64,000 nucleotides of DNA from Cellulosilyticum sp. I15G10I2 (lineage in GTDB: Bacteria > Bacillota > Clostridia > Lachnospirales > Cellulosilyticaceae): NCBI RefSeq assembly GCF_900095725.1, contig NZ_FMMP01000028.1:186001-250000 (forward strand), read 5' to 3'. The notes beneath the pieces were generated by a model. That model saw only the letters and a program-made list of their open reading frames with translations, had not been told where the DNA came from and ran no database searches. Below are positions 41,105 to 49,334 of the stretch, piece by piece. Both the position numbers and the translations under genes were made by a program. Every line of letters starts with the position of its first letter. Positions within the stretch are counted from its first letter, which is position 1.

Positions 41105-41659
41105 TTATAAGTTATCCCATATTTGCGGATCAGGGTTTGCAATGACAGCACTTTGAATGTACATAGCATTTTCCAGCAATGTATTTTTTGCCCGCTCCAT
41201 CGATGCTTCTACGGCTGATAACTCCCCGCTGAATATGGCAAACGATTTTCCAGTCATGCCTCTGGCGAGTCTTATTTCTATCAGTTTAACAGGACTCGTT
41301 TTCACAACTTCATCTGCAATGCCTACTATAGATGCTACTGAGTAACTTTCTATAATCCCAATGGCTTCGGCCTTTCCTTTTTCAGTTACGCCGTAAATAG
41401 CGGCAAACAAGGTTGGATCTGGGTTTCCTAGTAAATAAGTATCAACGAGTACCGTATCAAAAGGAGATACTACAGCTGCTTCTAAAGCTGCTTTTACAGA
41501 GGATAATTTACCGCTGAATAAAATAATATATTTACCAGGGCATACAACCTGTGACATAACCAGCTTAATATCTGCTGCTTTTAACATAGTATCTGCCGCT
41601 TTTATGCCTAATGCAACTGATCTATACTCTGCTACGCCCAAAGATTTCATTTCATCCAC
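41105..41659 (-). CDS. pduT: Microcompartment shell protein, tandem BMC domains (PduT)
   Basis: 184 residues in two BMC repeats (about 5-90 and 95-182), so a trimer-forming BMC-T protein. Cys40 in VVCPGKYIILFSG fits the position of the cysteine that holds an iron-sulfur cluster at the trimer centre of PduT. Such a pore is thought to pass electrons across the shell. It is followed five bases upstream by pduS, its usual redox partner. Confidence 0.88.
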   Translation of the reverse strand: MDEMKSLGVAEYRSVALGIKAADTMLKAADIKLVMSQVVCPGKYIILFSGKLSSVKAALEAAVVSPFDTVLVDTYLLGNPDPTLFAAIYGVTEKGKAEAIGIIESYSVASIVGIADEVVKTSPVKLIEIRLARGMTGKSFAIFSGELSAVEASMERAKNTLLENAMYIQSAVIANPDPQIWDNL

Positions 41660-41664
41660 TTTAA

Positions 41665-42987
41665 TTATCTCCCCTCTATAATGATTTCAGTTTGTGTTAT
41701 CTTTTTTACTACACCATTAATGCTGCTATGTATATTCGCACTTATACCCGTTAGATCTCCACTCGCAATTTTTTGTGCTGTACGTACATAGTCACCTACA
41801 TTAACAATCGGGGATGCTGGTTTTCCTATGTGCGCTGCGATAGGCATATATACAATCCTAGGTATTATTTTCTGGGCCTTAAACATAGCTGGTTTATCAT
41901 ACTGCTTTAGTCCTAGTTTATCAAGCAACCTGCTTGAAGGTATCTCAGCTGTTACATTATGGCTTGGCCTTGGATATTCCTCACCACTAGGCTTGATGCC
42001 TTCTTTCATAAGTTCTCTTTTAACCATCATCATAAGCTCTGCTGGACTTAAATCATGATGGCAAGCATAGTAAGAACATGTATTACAGCCGCAGCACCCC
42101 AGTGCTGTATGCAGCTTATCTGAGTTTTGAACTAAACCATTTGCAAAAGCATTCATAAGTTTATGGGGTTCTACCTTATGACCTAATCTATTTCTTGGAC
42201 ATAGGTCTGTACACATCTGACACTGTGAACAAGCGGACATAACTCTTTTGATGCTGCCTATACCTATAGCTTTTTTCTTATGATAAAGCACTGTATCTTT
42301 AGGTAATAAGATAATAGCTTTTGTAGTTTTGGTAACTTTGATATCTGCTGATACAAAACTTCCCATCATCGGCCCCCCGAGTAAAATATCATATTCAGGG
42401 ATAGTTACTGTAACGTGTTTGATGATTTCTTCAAAGGTCGTACCTATAGCCGCTTTGATTACTTTGGGCTCCTCAACTGCTCCTGTTACCGTAATATATT
42501 TATCAGTTACAGGCTGCTTCTCATAAATACACTTATAAATATTATACAGGGTCTCTACATTAAGTGCGATAACCTTCTTCTGGCTCGGAAGCTGCCCTTT
42601 AGGAATAATAATATTTGCACATTTATAAATGAGAGTAAGTTCATCACCTGCCGGATAAATATTAGGCAGTGGGCAGATTTCAATAGCATCATCTAAAGAA
42701 GTGATTGTGTTTAACTGAGCAATAAGTGCTTTATGTTTTGATTTGATTCCCCATATTGCTTTTTTGAGTCCTAAAGCATTTAGCATATCTCTAATAATAG
42801 TTACAAGCTCTTCACTAAACTGCATCATGATTTCATAATCTGTATACATAAGCGGTTCACACTCAGCCCCATTTATGATCAAATACGCCATGCCCTTAGC
42901 TAGTTTAATATGGGTTGGAAAACCAGCTCCACCCGCTCCTATTATGCCTGCTTCAAAAATTTGCGCCCTCATCGTCTCATATGTCAC
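41665..42987 (-). CDS. pduS: PduS/RnfC-like cobalamin reductase
   Basis: 440 residues. The N-terminal NADH/FMN-binding part has GAGGAGFPTHIK at 17-28 and the SLBB region. Two iron-sulfur cluster motifs are visible: C253-x2-C256-x2-C259-x3-C263-P, and a second set at C299, C301, C304 and C309. PduS reduces cob(II)alamin to cob(I)alamin for the adenosyltransferase PduO and binds PduT. Cytoplasmic or lumen side of the microcompartment. Confidence 0.9.
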   Translation of the reverse strand: MTYETMRAQIFEAGIIGAGGAGFPTHIKLAKGMAYLIINGAECEPLMYTDYEIMMQFSEELVTIIRDMLNALGLKKAIWGIKSKHKALIAQLNTITSLDDAIEICPLPNIYPAGDELTLIYKCANIIIPKGQLPSQKKVIALNVETLYNIYKCIYEKQPVTDKYITVTGAVEEPKVIKAAIGTTFEEIIKHVTVTIPEYDILLGGPMMGSFVSADIKVTKTTKAIILLPKDTVLYHKKKAIGIGSIKRVMSACSQCQMCTDLCPRNRLGHKVEPHKLMNAFANGLVQNSDKLHTALGCCGCNTCSYYACHHDLSPAELMMMVKRELMKEGIKPSGEEYPRPSHNVTAEIPSSRLLDKLGLKQYDKPAMFKAQKIIPRIVYMPIAAHIGKPASPIVNVGDYVRTAQKIASGDLTGISANIHSSINGVVKKITQTEIIIEGR

Positions 42988-43012
42988 GTAATCTCACCTC
43001 TTCTCTTGTCTG

Positions 43013-43282
43013 CTACTCACCAATATGATTCTCATCATCTACGATGCCTACTATTGCTGCATCTATTGGTGCATTTATATTGTCAATGCTGCATCTTGCA
43101 CTGCTTCCTCTTGTTATTAGTACCATTTCTCCAATCCCTGCGCCAACAGTATCTATGGCTATAAATCTTTCTTTCCCGGCATCCATACATGCCAGTGTCT
43201 CAACCATAAGAAATTTGTTGCCAATAAGTGCCGGATGCTTACGTGTAGAAATAATACTTCCTATTACCTTTGCGATTGTCAT
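43013..43282 (-). CDS. pduN: Microcompartment vertex protein, BMC-P (PduN/EutN)
   Basis: 89 residues from the ATG at 43282 (MTIAKVIGSIISTRKHPALI). The EutN/CcmL fold is shown by FIAIDTVGAGIGEMVLITRG and AIVGIVDDE. Pentamers of this protein cap the corners of the shell. A longer frame upstream runs into pduL and has no ribosome site, so the short form is chosen. Confidence 0.9.
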   Translation of the reverse strand: MTIAKVIGSIISTRKHPALIGNKFLMVETLACMDAGKERFIAIDTVGAGIGEMVLITRGSSARCSIDNINAPIDAAIVGIVDDENHIGE

Positions 43283-43302
43283 ATGTCTTGCATCCCCTTT
43301 AT

Positions 43303-43986
43303 TTAATTCTTTATTATCGTTGCGCCTTGAGAACATTTTACGCCCAGTGCATTGGCTTCATCTGTATCGATATGCATTTCCAGTGTAAAACTTGGATGGA
43401 CTCTTACTTGAACATTTTCAAAGCGTCCTTTTCTTTCTTCACCTATTTCTACAGCAACCACTTCATTATCTTGAAGTCCAAAAACGGCTGCATCTTTATC
43501 ACTCATATGAATATGTCTTTTTGCAATAATACAGCCTTCACTCAGATAAAGGGCCCCTTTAGGTCCTACTATTGTAATAGGAGCAGATTTTGCTATATTG
43601 CCAGACTCACGTATTGGTGGGTTAATGCCAAGTCTAATAGCATCTGTTTTTGCAAGTTCTACTTGTGTTTCTTTTCTTACTGGCCCTAATATACGCACAT
43701 TCTCTATAACTCTAAGATTGATCCCAACTAGCGTTACACATTCATTTGCTGCATATTGTCCACCCATAAGTTCTTTTTTAGGATGAAGTGTTGCCCCTTC
43801 TCCAAATAAGACTTCAAGATGTTCCTGGGTCACATGCAAGTGTCTGGCGGATACGCCTACTGGCACAACATGTTTGGTCTCTTGTACAGGAGCAGCGCTT
43901 CTAGCACCACTCCTATTTAATTCTTTTTGTACGGCTTCCATAATCAGTTGTTGTAATGCCTGCTCATTTGTATTCAAGGCTTTCAC
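43303..43986 (-). CDS. pduL: Phosphate propanoyltransferase
   Basis: 227 residues. Residues 7-23 (NEQALQQLIMEAVQKEL) form an amphipathic helix that acts as an encapsulation peptide. Metal-site motifs SARHLHV (46-52) and AKRHIHMSD are those of PduL, a zinc-dependent enzyme unrelated to Pta that moves the acyl group from propionyl-CoA to phosphate and regenerates CoA inside the compartment. The kinase that would use propionyl phosphate is not in the window. Confidence 0.92.
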   Translation of the reverse strand: MKALNTNEQALQQLIMEAVQKELNRSGARSAAPVQETKHVVPVGVSARHLHVTQEHLEVLFGEGATLHPKKELMGGQYAANECVTLVGINLRVIENVRILGPVRKETQVELAKTDAIRLGINPPIRESGNIAKSAPITIVGPKGALYLSEGCIIAKRHIHMSDKDAAVFGLQDNEVVAVEIGEERKGRFENVQVRVHPSFTLEMHIDTDEANALGVKCSQGATIIKN

Positions 43987-43993
43987 CTCTTAA

Positions 43994-44464
43994 TTAGAAT
44001 TTTGGTAGTATTTTTTCGATATCTGCATGTGGTCTTGGAATAACATGTGTTGCAATAACTTCACCAAGTCTTGATGCAACTGCAGCCCCTGCTTCTACTG
44101 CTGCCTTAACTGCACCAACATCTCCTCTTACCATAACTGTTACAAGCCCTGAACCGATTTTTTCTGAACCTACAAGTTCTACATTTGCAGCTTTAAGCAT
44201 TGCATCTGCCGCCTCTGTTACAGCTACTAAACCTCTTGTTTCGATCATTCCTAATGCTTGATTATTCATTATTTTTTTCTCCTCTCTAACCACTGTTTTT
44301 TGGGGTGTATGCTCAACTACTATTTTTTCCGTTTTAGGTACTTGCTCTGTCTTAGCAGCTTGCTCTATTTGATCAAGTTGCCCTTCTTTATGCGCTAATT
44401 CAGTTTTACTAGCTGTTTGTGCCTTTTTAGTGCTGGATGTGTTTCTTACTCTACTTTCAGCCAC
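43994..44464 (-). CDS. BMC-H shell protein with N-terminal extension
   Basis: 156 residues if it starts at GTG 44464, which has AGGTGAT seven bases upstream. Residues 1-65 are a charged low-complexity tail ([19 protein letters not shown]), and 66-156 are a normal BMC-H domain ([40 protein letters not shown]). A GAGGAG site lies just before an internal ATG at 44269, so a 91-residue PduA-like form may also be made. The domain is about 80% like the shell protein at 44793-45071. Confidence 0.82.
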   Translation of the reverse strand: MAESRVRNTSSTKKAQTASKTELAHKEGQLDQIEQAAKTEQVPKTEKIVVEHTPQKTVVREEKKIMNNQALGMIETRGLVAVTEAADAMLKAANVELVGSEKIGSGLVTVMVRGDVGAVKAAVEAGAAVASRLGEVIATHVIPRPHADIEKILPKF

Positions 44465-44474
44465 TAGCTATCAC

Positions 44475-44765
44475 CTACTTGTTTAATTTTCTTGCACTAT
44501 GCAGCACAAGTTTTTGTACTTCTTCGTGCGGGCTATTGATCGTAATAGCTGCTGCTACTTTACCTAGTTTTGCTGCTGCTATTTTACCATGCTCAATAGC
44601 TTCTTTTACATCTGATATAGACCCTTGTATAATCATGGATACGAGTCTTCCGCCAAGTGCTCTTTCGGTTGTAACAAGACTTACATCAGCTGCCTTTAAC
44701 ATTGCATCTAAAGCTAGTATTGCTGCTACATTTGCATCAACTTCCAGTATTCCAATAGCTCTCAT
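44475..44765 (-). CDS. BMC-H shell protein
   Basis: 96 residues from the ATG at 44765 (MRAIGILEVDANVAAILALD). A single BMC domain (AMLKAADVSLVTTERALGGR, IQGSISDVKEAIEHGKIAAA) with a short C-terminal tail. More distant from PduA than its two neighbours, closer to the PduU/EutS-independent minor shell types. Hexamer tile of the shell facet. Ten bases separate it from the next gene. Confidence 0.85.
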   Translation of the reverse strand: MRAIGILEVDANVAAILALDAMLKAADVSLVTTERALGGRLVSMIIQGSISDVKEAIEHGKIAAAKLGKVAAAITINSPHEEVQKLVLHSARKLNK

Positions 44766-44792
44766 GTAATCACTCTTTCTGATAGTTTGCAA

Positions 44793-45071
44793 TTATTTTG
44801 CTGCTGGTAAAATCTTATCTACATCACTATGAGGTCTTGGAATAACATGTACTGCAACTAAATCTCCAAGTCTTGATGCTGCGCTCGCGCCAACTTCTGT
44901 AGCTGCTTTAACTGCCCCAACATCTCCTCTTACCATTACAGTAATAAGACCTGAACCGATTTTTTCTGTTCCTACAAGTGTTACATCTGCTGCTTTTACC
45001 ATTGCATCTGCTGCTTCTATTGCTGCTACTAAACCTCTAGTTTCGATCATACCTAATGCTTCTTGTTTCAT
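44793..45071 (-). CDS. pduA: BMC-H shell protein (PduA/PduJ)
   Basis: 92 residues, the canonical hexameric shell tile. [40 protein letters not shown] and [20 protein letters not shown] are diagnostic of PduA/PduJ. Expected to be the main facet protein and to pass propanediol through its central pore. AGGAGG lies eight bases before the start. PduA and PduJ cannot be told apart here. Confidence 0.92.
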   Translation of the reverse strand: MKQEALGMIETRGLVAAIEAADAMVKAADVTLVGTEKIGSGLITVMVRGDVGAVKAATEVGASAASRLGDLVAVHVIPRPHSDVDKILPAAK

Positions 45072-45110
45072 TTTAAATTCCTCCTATAGTGTGTGTTTTA
45101 TTTTTATTTT

Positions 45111-45416
45111 TTATAAACAGTTTAATCTTAAGAGCTTTTCTAAGTCTTCATCAGGACTTGGAATTACTTTATCAGCAACATATCCTGCGACCTCATTTGC
45201 AGCCCTTTTGCCAGCTTCAACAGCAGCTGTTACATCGGATACACTTCCTCTGAATTTTAACATAATTAAGAGGGGTACGGGAAGTGCATCTCCACCTGCT
45301 GGTTTATTTTTATCAATTGCTTCTATGGTTACATTAGCGGCCTTACATGCTACATCAGCAGCATGCAAGGCTGTTGCCAGTCCATATACTTCTAATAGTC
45401 CTACTGCTTTTCCCAT
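45111..45416 (-). CDS. BMC-H shell protein with loop insertion
   Basis: 101 residues. The BMC fold is clear (AVGLLEVYGLATALHAADVA, SDVTAAVEAGKRAANEVAGY), but a ten-residue insertion (NKPAGGDALP, about 37-46) interrupts the strand that leads to the pore side. Three cysteines are present (C24, C100 and surroundings). It may form a tile with a changed pore. No matching named Pdu protein comes to mind. Confidence 0.82.
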   Translation of the reverse strand: MGKAVGLLEVYGLATALHAADVACKAANVTIEAIDKNKPAGGDALPVPLLIMLKFRGSVSDVTAAVEAGKRAANEVAGYVADKVIPSPDEDLEKLLRLNCL

Positions 45417-45428
45417 ATGGCACCTCTA

Positions 45429-46634
45429 TTATTTATTGATGTAGGCTATTTTGATACCTTCTTGCTTCATATTAACTACCATTGCCTCATTAAGTTCATC
45501 AAGACCAAATCTATGGGTAATTAATTTCTGAATTGGAAGCCCGATACCTTTAGCACGTTTTAAGAACTCTAAAGTATTCACATAGTCTCTAAAGGTATAA
45601 ACCCAAGAACCTACCAGTGTAATTTCTTTTTGGCATAAGTCAAAGTGAGGATTAATGGTAGCATTCCCGTTATCAACGAAGAATCCTAGTTCACAAAGTC
45701 CGCCGCCCCGTTTAATAAATTTATAGATATTTGAAGCTGCTGATGGTACGCCAGTACATTGGAATGCAAAATCAACTCCGCCTTTTGTCTCTTTTTTTAC
45801 AAAAGCTAACATCTCATCAAAGCTTCCAAAATCTTTAAAGTTTACAGTAAGATCTGCTCCAATTTCTTTTGCAAGCTGTAATCTTTTTGCATCACCATCT
45901 ACAGCAATGATATTTTGTGTACCCATTGTACGTAGTACAGCAATAACAGTAAGCCCAATTGGTCCGCAGCCCTGAACAAGCACACGGCTTCCAAAACTTA
46001 TAAGGTTAGTTGTTTTAGCACGTTCTACAGCATGCATAGCTACTGCAAAAGGTTCAACTAATATCCGATCATCAAGTGAAAGGTCGCTTACATTAAAGAT
46101 TGAGGACCCTTTTCTAAGAACGATGTATTCACCAAACCATCCATTAAATTTGTAATTGTCATCTGGAAGCAGTCCATATACAGCCATGTTATCACTTAAG
46201 TTTGCTTTTTCTGGTTGTAAAGTTGTATATTCATCGTCTCCTGTAAGTGTAACAGAAGTTACAACTTTGTCACCTACTTTAAGTGCCTTGCCCACCATAT
46301 CTACTTTAACATTTTTACCTATTTTAACGATTTCTCCTGTTCCTTCATGACCAAGTACTACTGGTATAAGTCCAAATGGGTCATTTTTGTATTCATGAAC
46401 GTCAGTCCCGCATACACCACAGCCCTCAACTTTTACAAGGACTTCATCATCACTGATCTCAGGAAGATCATAAGTTTTAACTTCTATTTTTTGTTTTTCT
46501 ACTAGATAAGCTGTTCTTCCTTTTTGAGGAACTGCTGCATTTGATGCTGTACCAGCGCCAATTCCCTCACCTTGTAAATTCTTAATAACTTGAGCAACAA
46601 TATCTTCAATATTTCCTATATTATAAGACTCCAC
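45429..46634 (-). CDS. Zinc-dependent alcohol dehydrogenase with encapsulation peptide
   Basis: 401 residues. Residues 5-20 (NIGNIEDIVAQVIKNL) are an amphipathic encapsulation helix, followed by a flexible linker to about 40. The enzyme part is an MDR zinc dehydrogenase: GCGVCGTDVHEY holds C75 and GHEGTGE holds H96/E97 for the catalytic zinc, and VLVQGCGPIGLTVIAV is the NAD site. It lacks the four-cysteine structural zinc loop. It should reduce propionaldehyde to propanol (or lactaldehyde to propanediol) and recycle NADH inside the shell, taking the place of iron-type PduQ. Confidence 0.87.
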   Translation of the reverse strand: MESYNIGNIEDIVAQVIKNLQGEGIGAGTASNAAVPQKGRTAYLVEKQKIEVKTYDLPEISDDEVLVKVEGCGVCGTDVHEYKNDPFGLIPVVLGHEGTGEIVKIGKNVKVDMVGKALKVGDKVVTSVTLTGDDEYTTLQPEKANLSDNMAVYGLLPDDNYKFNGWFGEYIVLRKGSSIFNVSDLSLDDRILVEPFAVAMHAVERAKTTNLISFGSRVLVQGCGPIGLTVIAVLRTMGTQNIIAVDGDAKRLQLAKEIGADLTVNFKDFGSFDEMLAFVKKETKGGVDFAFQCTGVPSAASNIYKFIKRGGGLCELGFFVDNGNATINPHFDLCQKEITLVGSWVYTFRDYVNTLEFLKRAKGIGLPIQKLITHRFGLDELNEAMVVNMKQEGIKIAYINK

Positions 46635-46646
46635 TTGATTTCCTCC

Positions 46647-48065
46647 CTATCTGATATAAAGCGCGTCTGCCATAACGCATCTTCTTGATTTGGTAAAGGA
46701 TGCTGCATTCGTTAACCCCTCACCTGTTTTACTTGCTATTGTAAAGGTTGCAAAACCTTCACCGCCAAATCCAATCCCAGCATAAGACGGTGCATTTTTT
46801 ACAAATATAGCTGTATCAAGTGCTCTGCCATACTTGGTTAGGTTATAAACATTGGATGAATGCATGTGTGCCGAATGTCTGTTACCACCTTCAAGCACTT
46901 TGGCAACCGCAATCCCTTCATCTACATTTGCTACTCTAACAATACCAAGCACCGGCATCATAAGTTCTTCTACAACTAAGATATGCTCTTTAGAGGCTTC
47001 AAAGATAATACATCTGATGCTCTCTGGTGCTTCTATTCCGATACCTTTTAAGATCACATGGGCATCTCTTCCTACATAGTCACGATTTACAATATAGTGG
47101 CCATTTTTTTCTACTAGAATGGTCTGTGCGAGCTTCTCAATTTGTTCACCTTTTAGCATATAACAATCATTTTCTGATGTCATATAGTGAATAAGTTCAT
47201 CAGCCACTTCATTTACGACAATCACTTCTTTTTCTGCGATACAAGGCAGGTTGTTATCAAAAGTTGCCCCATTAATAATATCTGCTGCTGCTTTTTTAAT
47301 ATTTGCTGTTTCATCTACCAGCACTGGTGGATTACCAGCGCCTGCTGCGATACCCCTTTTGCCGCTTTGAAGAATGGCTTTTACGACACCTGGTCCTCCA
47401 GTAGCTACTAAAAGTTGAATATCTGGATGTTTAAATAATGTATTCCCTGACTCAACTGTAGGCTTTAGTACTGAGGTTGCAAGATTTTCAAATCCACCGA
47501 CTTCTACAGCCGCTTCATTTACAAGCTGTACTGCAAAATTTGATGTCCTGGCAGCATTTGGATGTGAGTTAAATACAACTGTATTACCAGCAGCAATCAT
47601 CCCAATCGCATTACAAAAGACAGTTTCTGATGGATTAGTTGACGGCGTAATAGCACCTACTACACCAAAGGGACCACTCTCTATAACCGTAAGTCCTTGA
47701 TCACCACTCCACGCTCTTGTTTTAATACATTCTGTTCCTGGTGTTTTCTTTGCTGTAAGTTCATGTTTAAGTATTTTATGTCCGATCTTACCCATACCTG
47801 TTTCATGAACTGCCATCTTGGCAAGCGTCTCTTTATTTGCCATAATTTTTTCTCTAATACGTGCAATAATTTTTTCTCTAAACTCTAGAGGCATCATGTG
47901 AAGGTCTTCTTGAGCCGCTTTTGCAGCTGTTATTGCTTCATCCATGCTTTCAAATACACCTTGACCAAGTCCAATTGTTGGTGCTGTCTTTGGTGCTGTT
48001 GCTGAAGGTACCCCAAGTTTACGTACAACCTCTTCAACAACTTGTTTTAATTCTATTTCGTTCAT
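46647..48065 (-). CDS. pduP: CoA-acylating propionaldehyde dehydrogenase
   Basis: 472 residues. Residues 1-18 (NEIELKQVVEEVVRKLG) are the encapsulation peptide. Catalytic Cys275 lies in FDNNLPCIAEKE, and GAITPSTNPSETV and VATGGPGVVKAIL are the aldehyde dehydrogenase motifs of the EutE/PduP branch. It turns propionaldehyde, NAD+ and CoA into propionyl-CoA in the lumen. Twelve bases separate it from the alcohol dehydrogenase gene, so the two arms of aldehyde use are co-made. Confidence 0.93.
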   Translation of the reverse strand: MNEIELKQVVEEVVRKLGVPSATAPKTAPTIGLGQGVFESMDEAITAAKAAQEDLHMMPLEFREKIIARIREKIMANKETLAKMAVHETGMGKIGHKILKHELTAKKTPGTECIKTRAWSGDQGLTVIESGPFGVVGAITPSTNPSETVFCNAIGMIAAGNTVVFNSHPNAARTSNFAVQLVNEAAVEVGGFENLATSVLKPTVESGNTLFKHPDIQLLVATGGPGVVKAILQSGKRGIAAGAGNPPVLVDETANIKKAAADIINGATFDNNLPCIAEKEVIVVNEVADELIHYMTSENDCYMLKGEQIEKLAQTILVEKNGHYIVNRDYVGRDAHVILKGIGIEAPESIRCIIFEASKEHILVVEELMMPVLGIVRVANVDEGIAVAKVLEGGNRHSAHMHSSNVYNLTKYGRALDTAIFVKNAPSYAGIGFGGEGFATFTIASKTGEGLTNAASFTKSRRCVMADALYIR

Positions 48066-48069
48066 TTTT

Positions 48070-49005
48070 TCACTCTCCTTCTATACACTGAGCGCCATAT
48101 CTCGCAAACTCTATATCATCTTCGGCCGATCCGCCGCTTACACCTATAGCGCCTATAACGATCCCACCTACTTTAATGGGACAGCCACCTCCAAGGGTTA
48201 CAATTTTTGCATCCAGCATATTTTCTAATCCTTCAAACTGTGCACCCTTAGCTGTAAGTCGTGCAAGTTCGTGGGTCGGCATTTTTAAAGCAGAAGCCGT
48301 AAATGCTTTTTTAATAGCCAGTTCATAGCTTATTACAAACGAGTTATCCATCACTTGAACGCTTATTGGACTGCCTTCTTTTGAAACAACCGCCACAACC
48401 ACTTGAATGCCTTTGTATGCTGCATATTCTTTAACTTTTTCAATAAGAAAATTAGCTTGCTCTAAATTTAACTCTGTGTGCATTTGCTGAATATTTGTTT
48501 TCATTGTTTCTCTAAACACCTTATCTATATATCTGGCTGCTACATATAAGTAGTCCGATAATCTATTAATATACTTTCTTACTTCTGTTTGTGCATCTTG
48601 GCATCTGGCTACCGCTCTTTCTGCTCTTCTTGCAACAGTCCGTGCGATATCTACTTGAGATGATAGGGGGTTATCTCCTGGAAGAATAAACTTTGTAAAT
48701 GAACCAGCCTGTTGTTCATAATGATCAATACAATTTTCTAAAAATCGTATGTCTCCTTGTTTGTTCTGCCATTCTCCCTTACCGCTTGATGCTACTTCAC
48801 TCATTAAAAGTATAAGTGATTTTTGGATCTTTTCTAATTCATCAACTATAGGCCCTTTTTGAATGATACTTTTTATACCGCCTAAATGACTGGTTAGTTC
48901 ATCTAGTGTGCCTACAGCTTCTATTTTAGGATGTGTTTTAGGTACCCGTTCTCCGCTATAAAGTCCTGTTGTACCATCATCACCTGTTTGGGTATATATT
49001 TTCAT
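48070..49005 (-). CDS. pduO: Cobalamin adenosyltransferase with HbpS domain (PduO)
   Basis: 311 residues. Residues 1-165 are a PduO-type adenosyltransferase: KIYTQTGDDGTTGLYSGERV binds ATP, and FILPGDNPLSSQVDIARTVA, RRAERAVA and NRLSDYLYVAARY are conserved. Residues 175-311 are an HbpS/GlcG domain (ALKMPTHELARLTAKGAQFE, GGCPIKVGGIVIGAIGVSGG), which binds heme in the Salmonella protein. It makes adenosylcobalamin for the diol dehydratase. Confidence 0.92.
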   Translation of the reverse strand: MKIYTQTGDDGTTGLYSGERVPKTHPKIEAVGTLDELTSHLGGIKSIIQKGPIVDELEKIQKSLILLMSEVASSGKGEWQNKQGDIRFLENCIDHYEQQAGSFTKFILPGDNPLSSQVDIARTVARRAERAVARCQDAQTEVRKYINRLSDYLYVAARYIDKVFRETMKTNIQQMHTELNLEQANFLIEKVKEYAAYKGIQVVVAVVSKEGSPISVQVMDNSFVISYELAIKKAFTASALKMPTHELARLTAKGAQFEGLENMLDAKIVTLGGGCPIKVGGIVIGAIGVSGGSAEDDIEFARYGAQCIEGE

Positions 49006-49016
49006 TCCTCTCCTCC

Positions 49017-49334
49017 TTATATCTCAATAAGTGGATTGCCTTTTACATACCTTGCTGCATTTTGACCAAGTTTTCTGTGCTTAGCTGTTGTGTGAAATAA
49101 GGGGGCATCTTTTATCTTTTTGACATAAAGTGCTGCATGGTCTGCCTGAATGCCTATACCTACTTCAAGCTGTGACATCTGAGATGCTATATACCCAAGT
49201 GTCATTTGATCCTTAGGCATTTGTTCATGAATCACCTTATAAAGCACACCTTCTTCTTCTATACCTGCCAGCATTTCTTTTAAGGCTTTGGTGTCTGGAT
49301 TATAGGTTTTTATAATAATCTCCGGCCTTACCAT
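49017..49334 (-). CDS. pduH: Diol dehydratase reactivase small subunit
   Basis: 105 residues. MVRPEIIIKTYNPDTKALKE, LAGIEEEGVLY and GIGIQADHAALYVKKIKDAP follow PduH/DdrB. With PduG it swaps damaged cobalamin out of the dehydratase with ATP hydrolysis. Its start overlaps the pduG end by seven bases. Confidence 0.9.
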   Translation of the reverse strand: MVRPEIIIKTYNPDTKALKEMLAGIEEEGVLYKVIHEQMPKDQMTLGYIASQMSQLEVGIGIQADHAALYVKKIKDAPLFHTTAKHRKLGQNAARYVKGNPLIEI

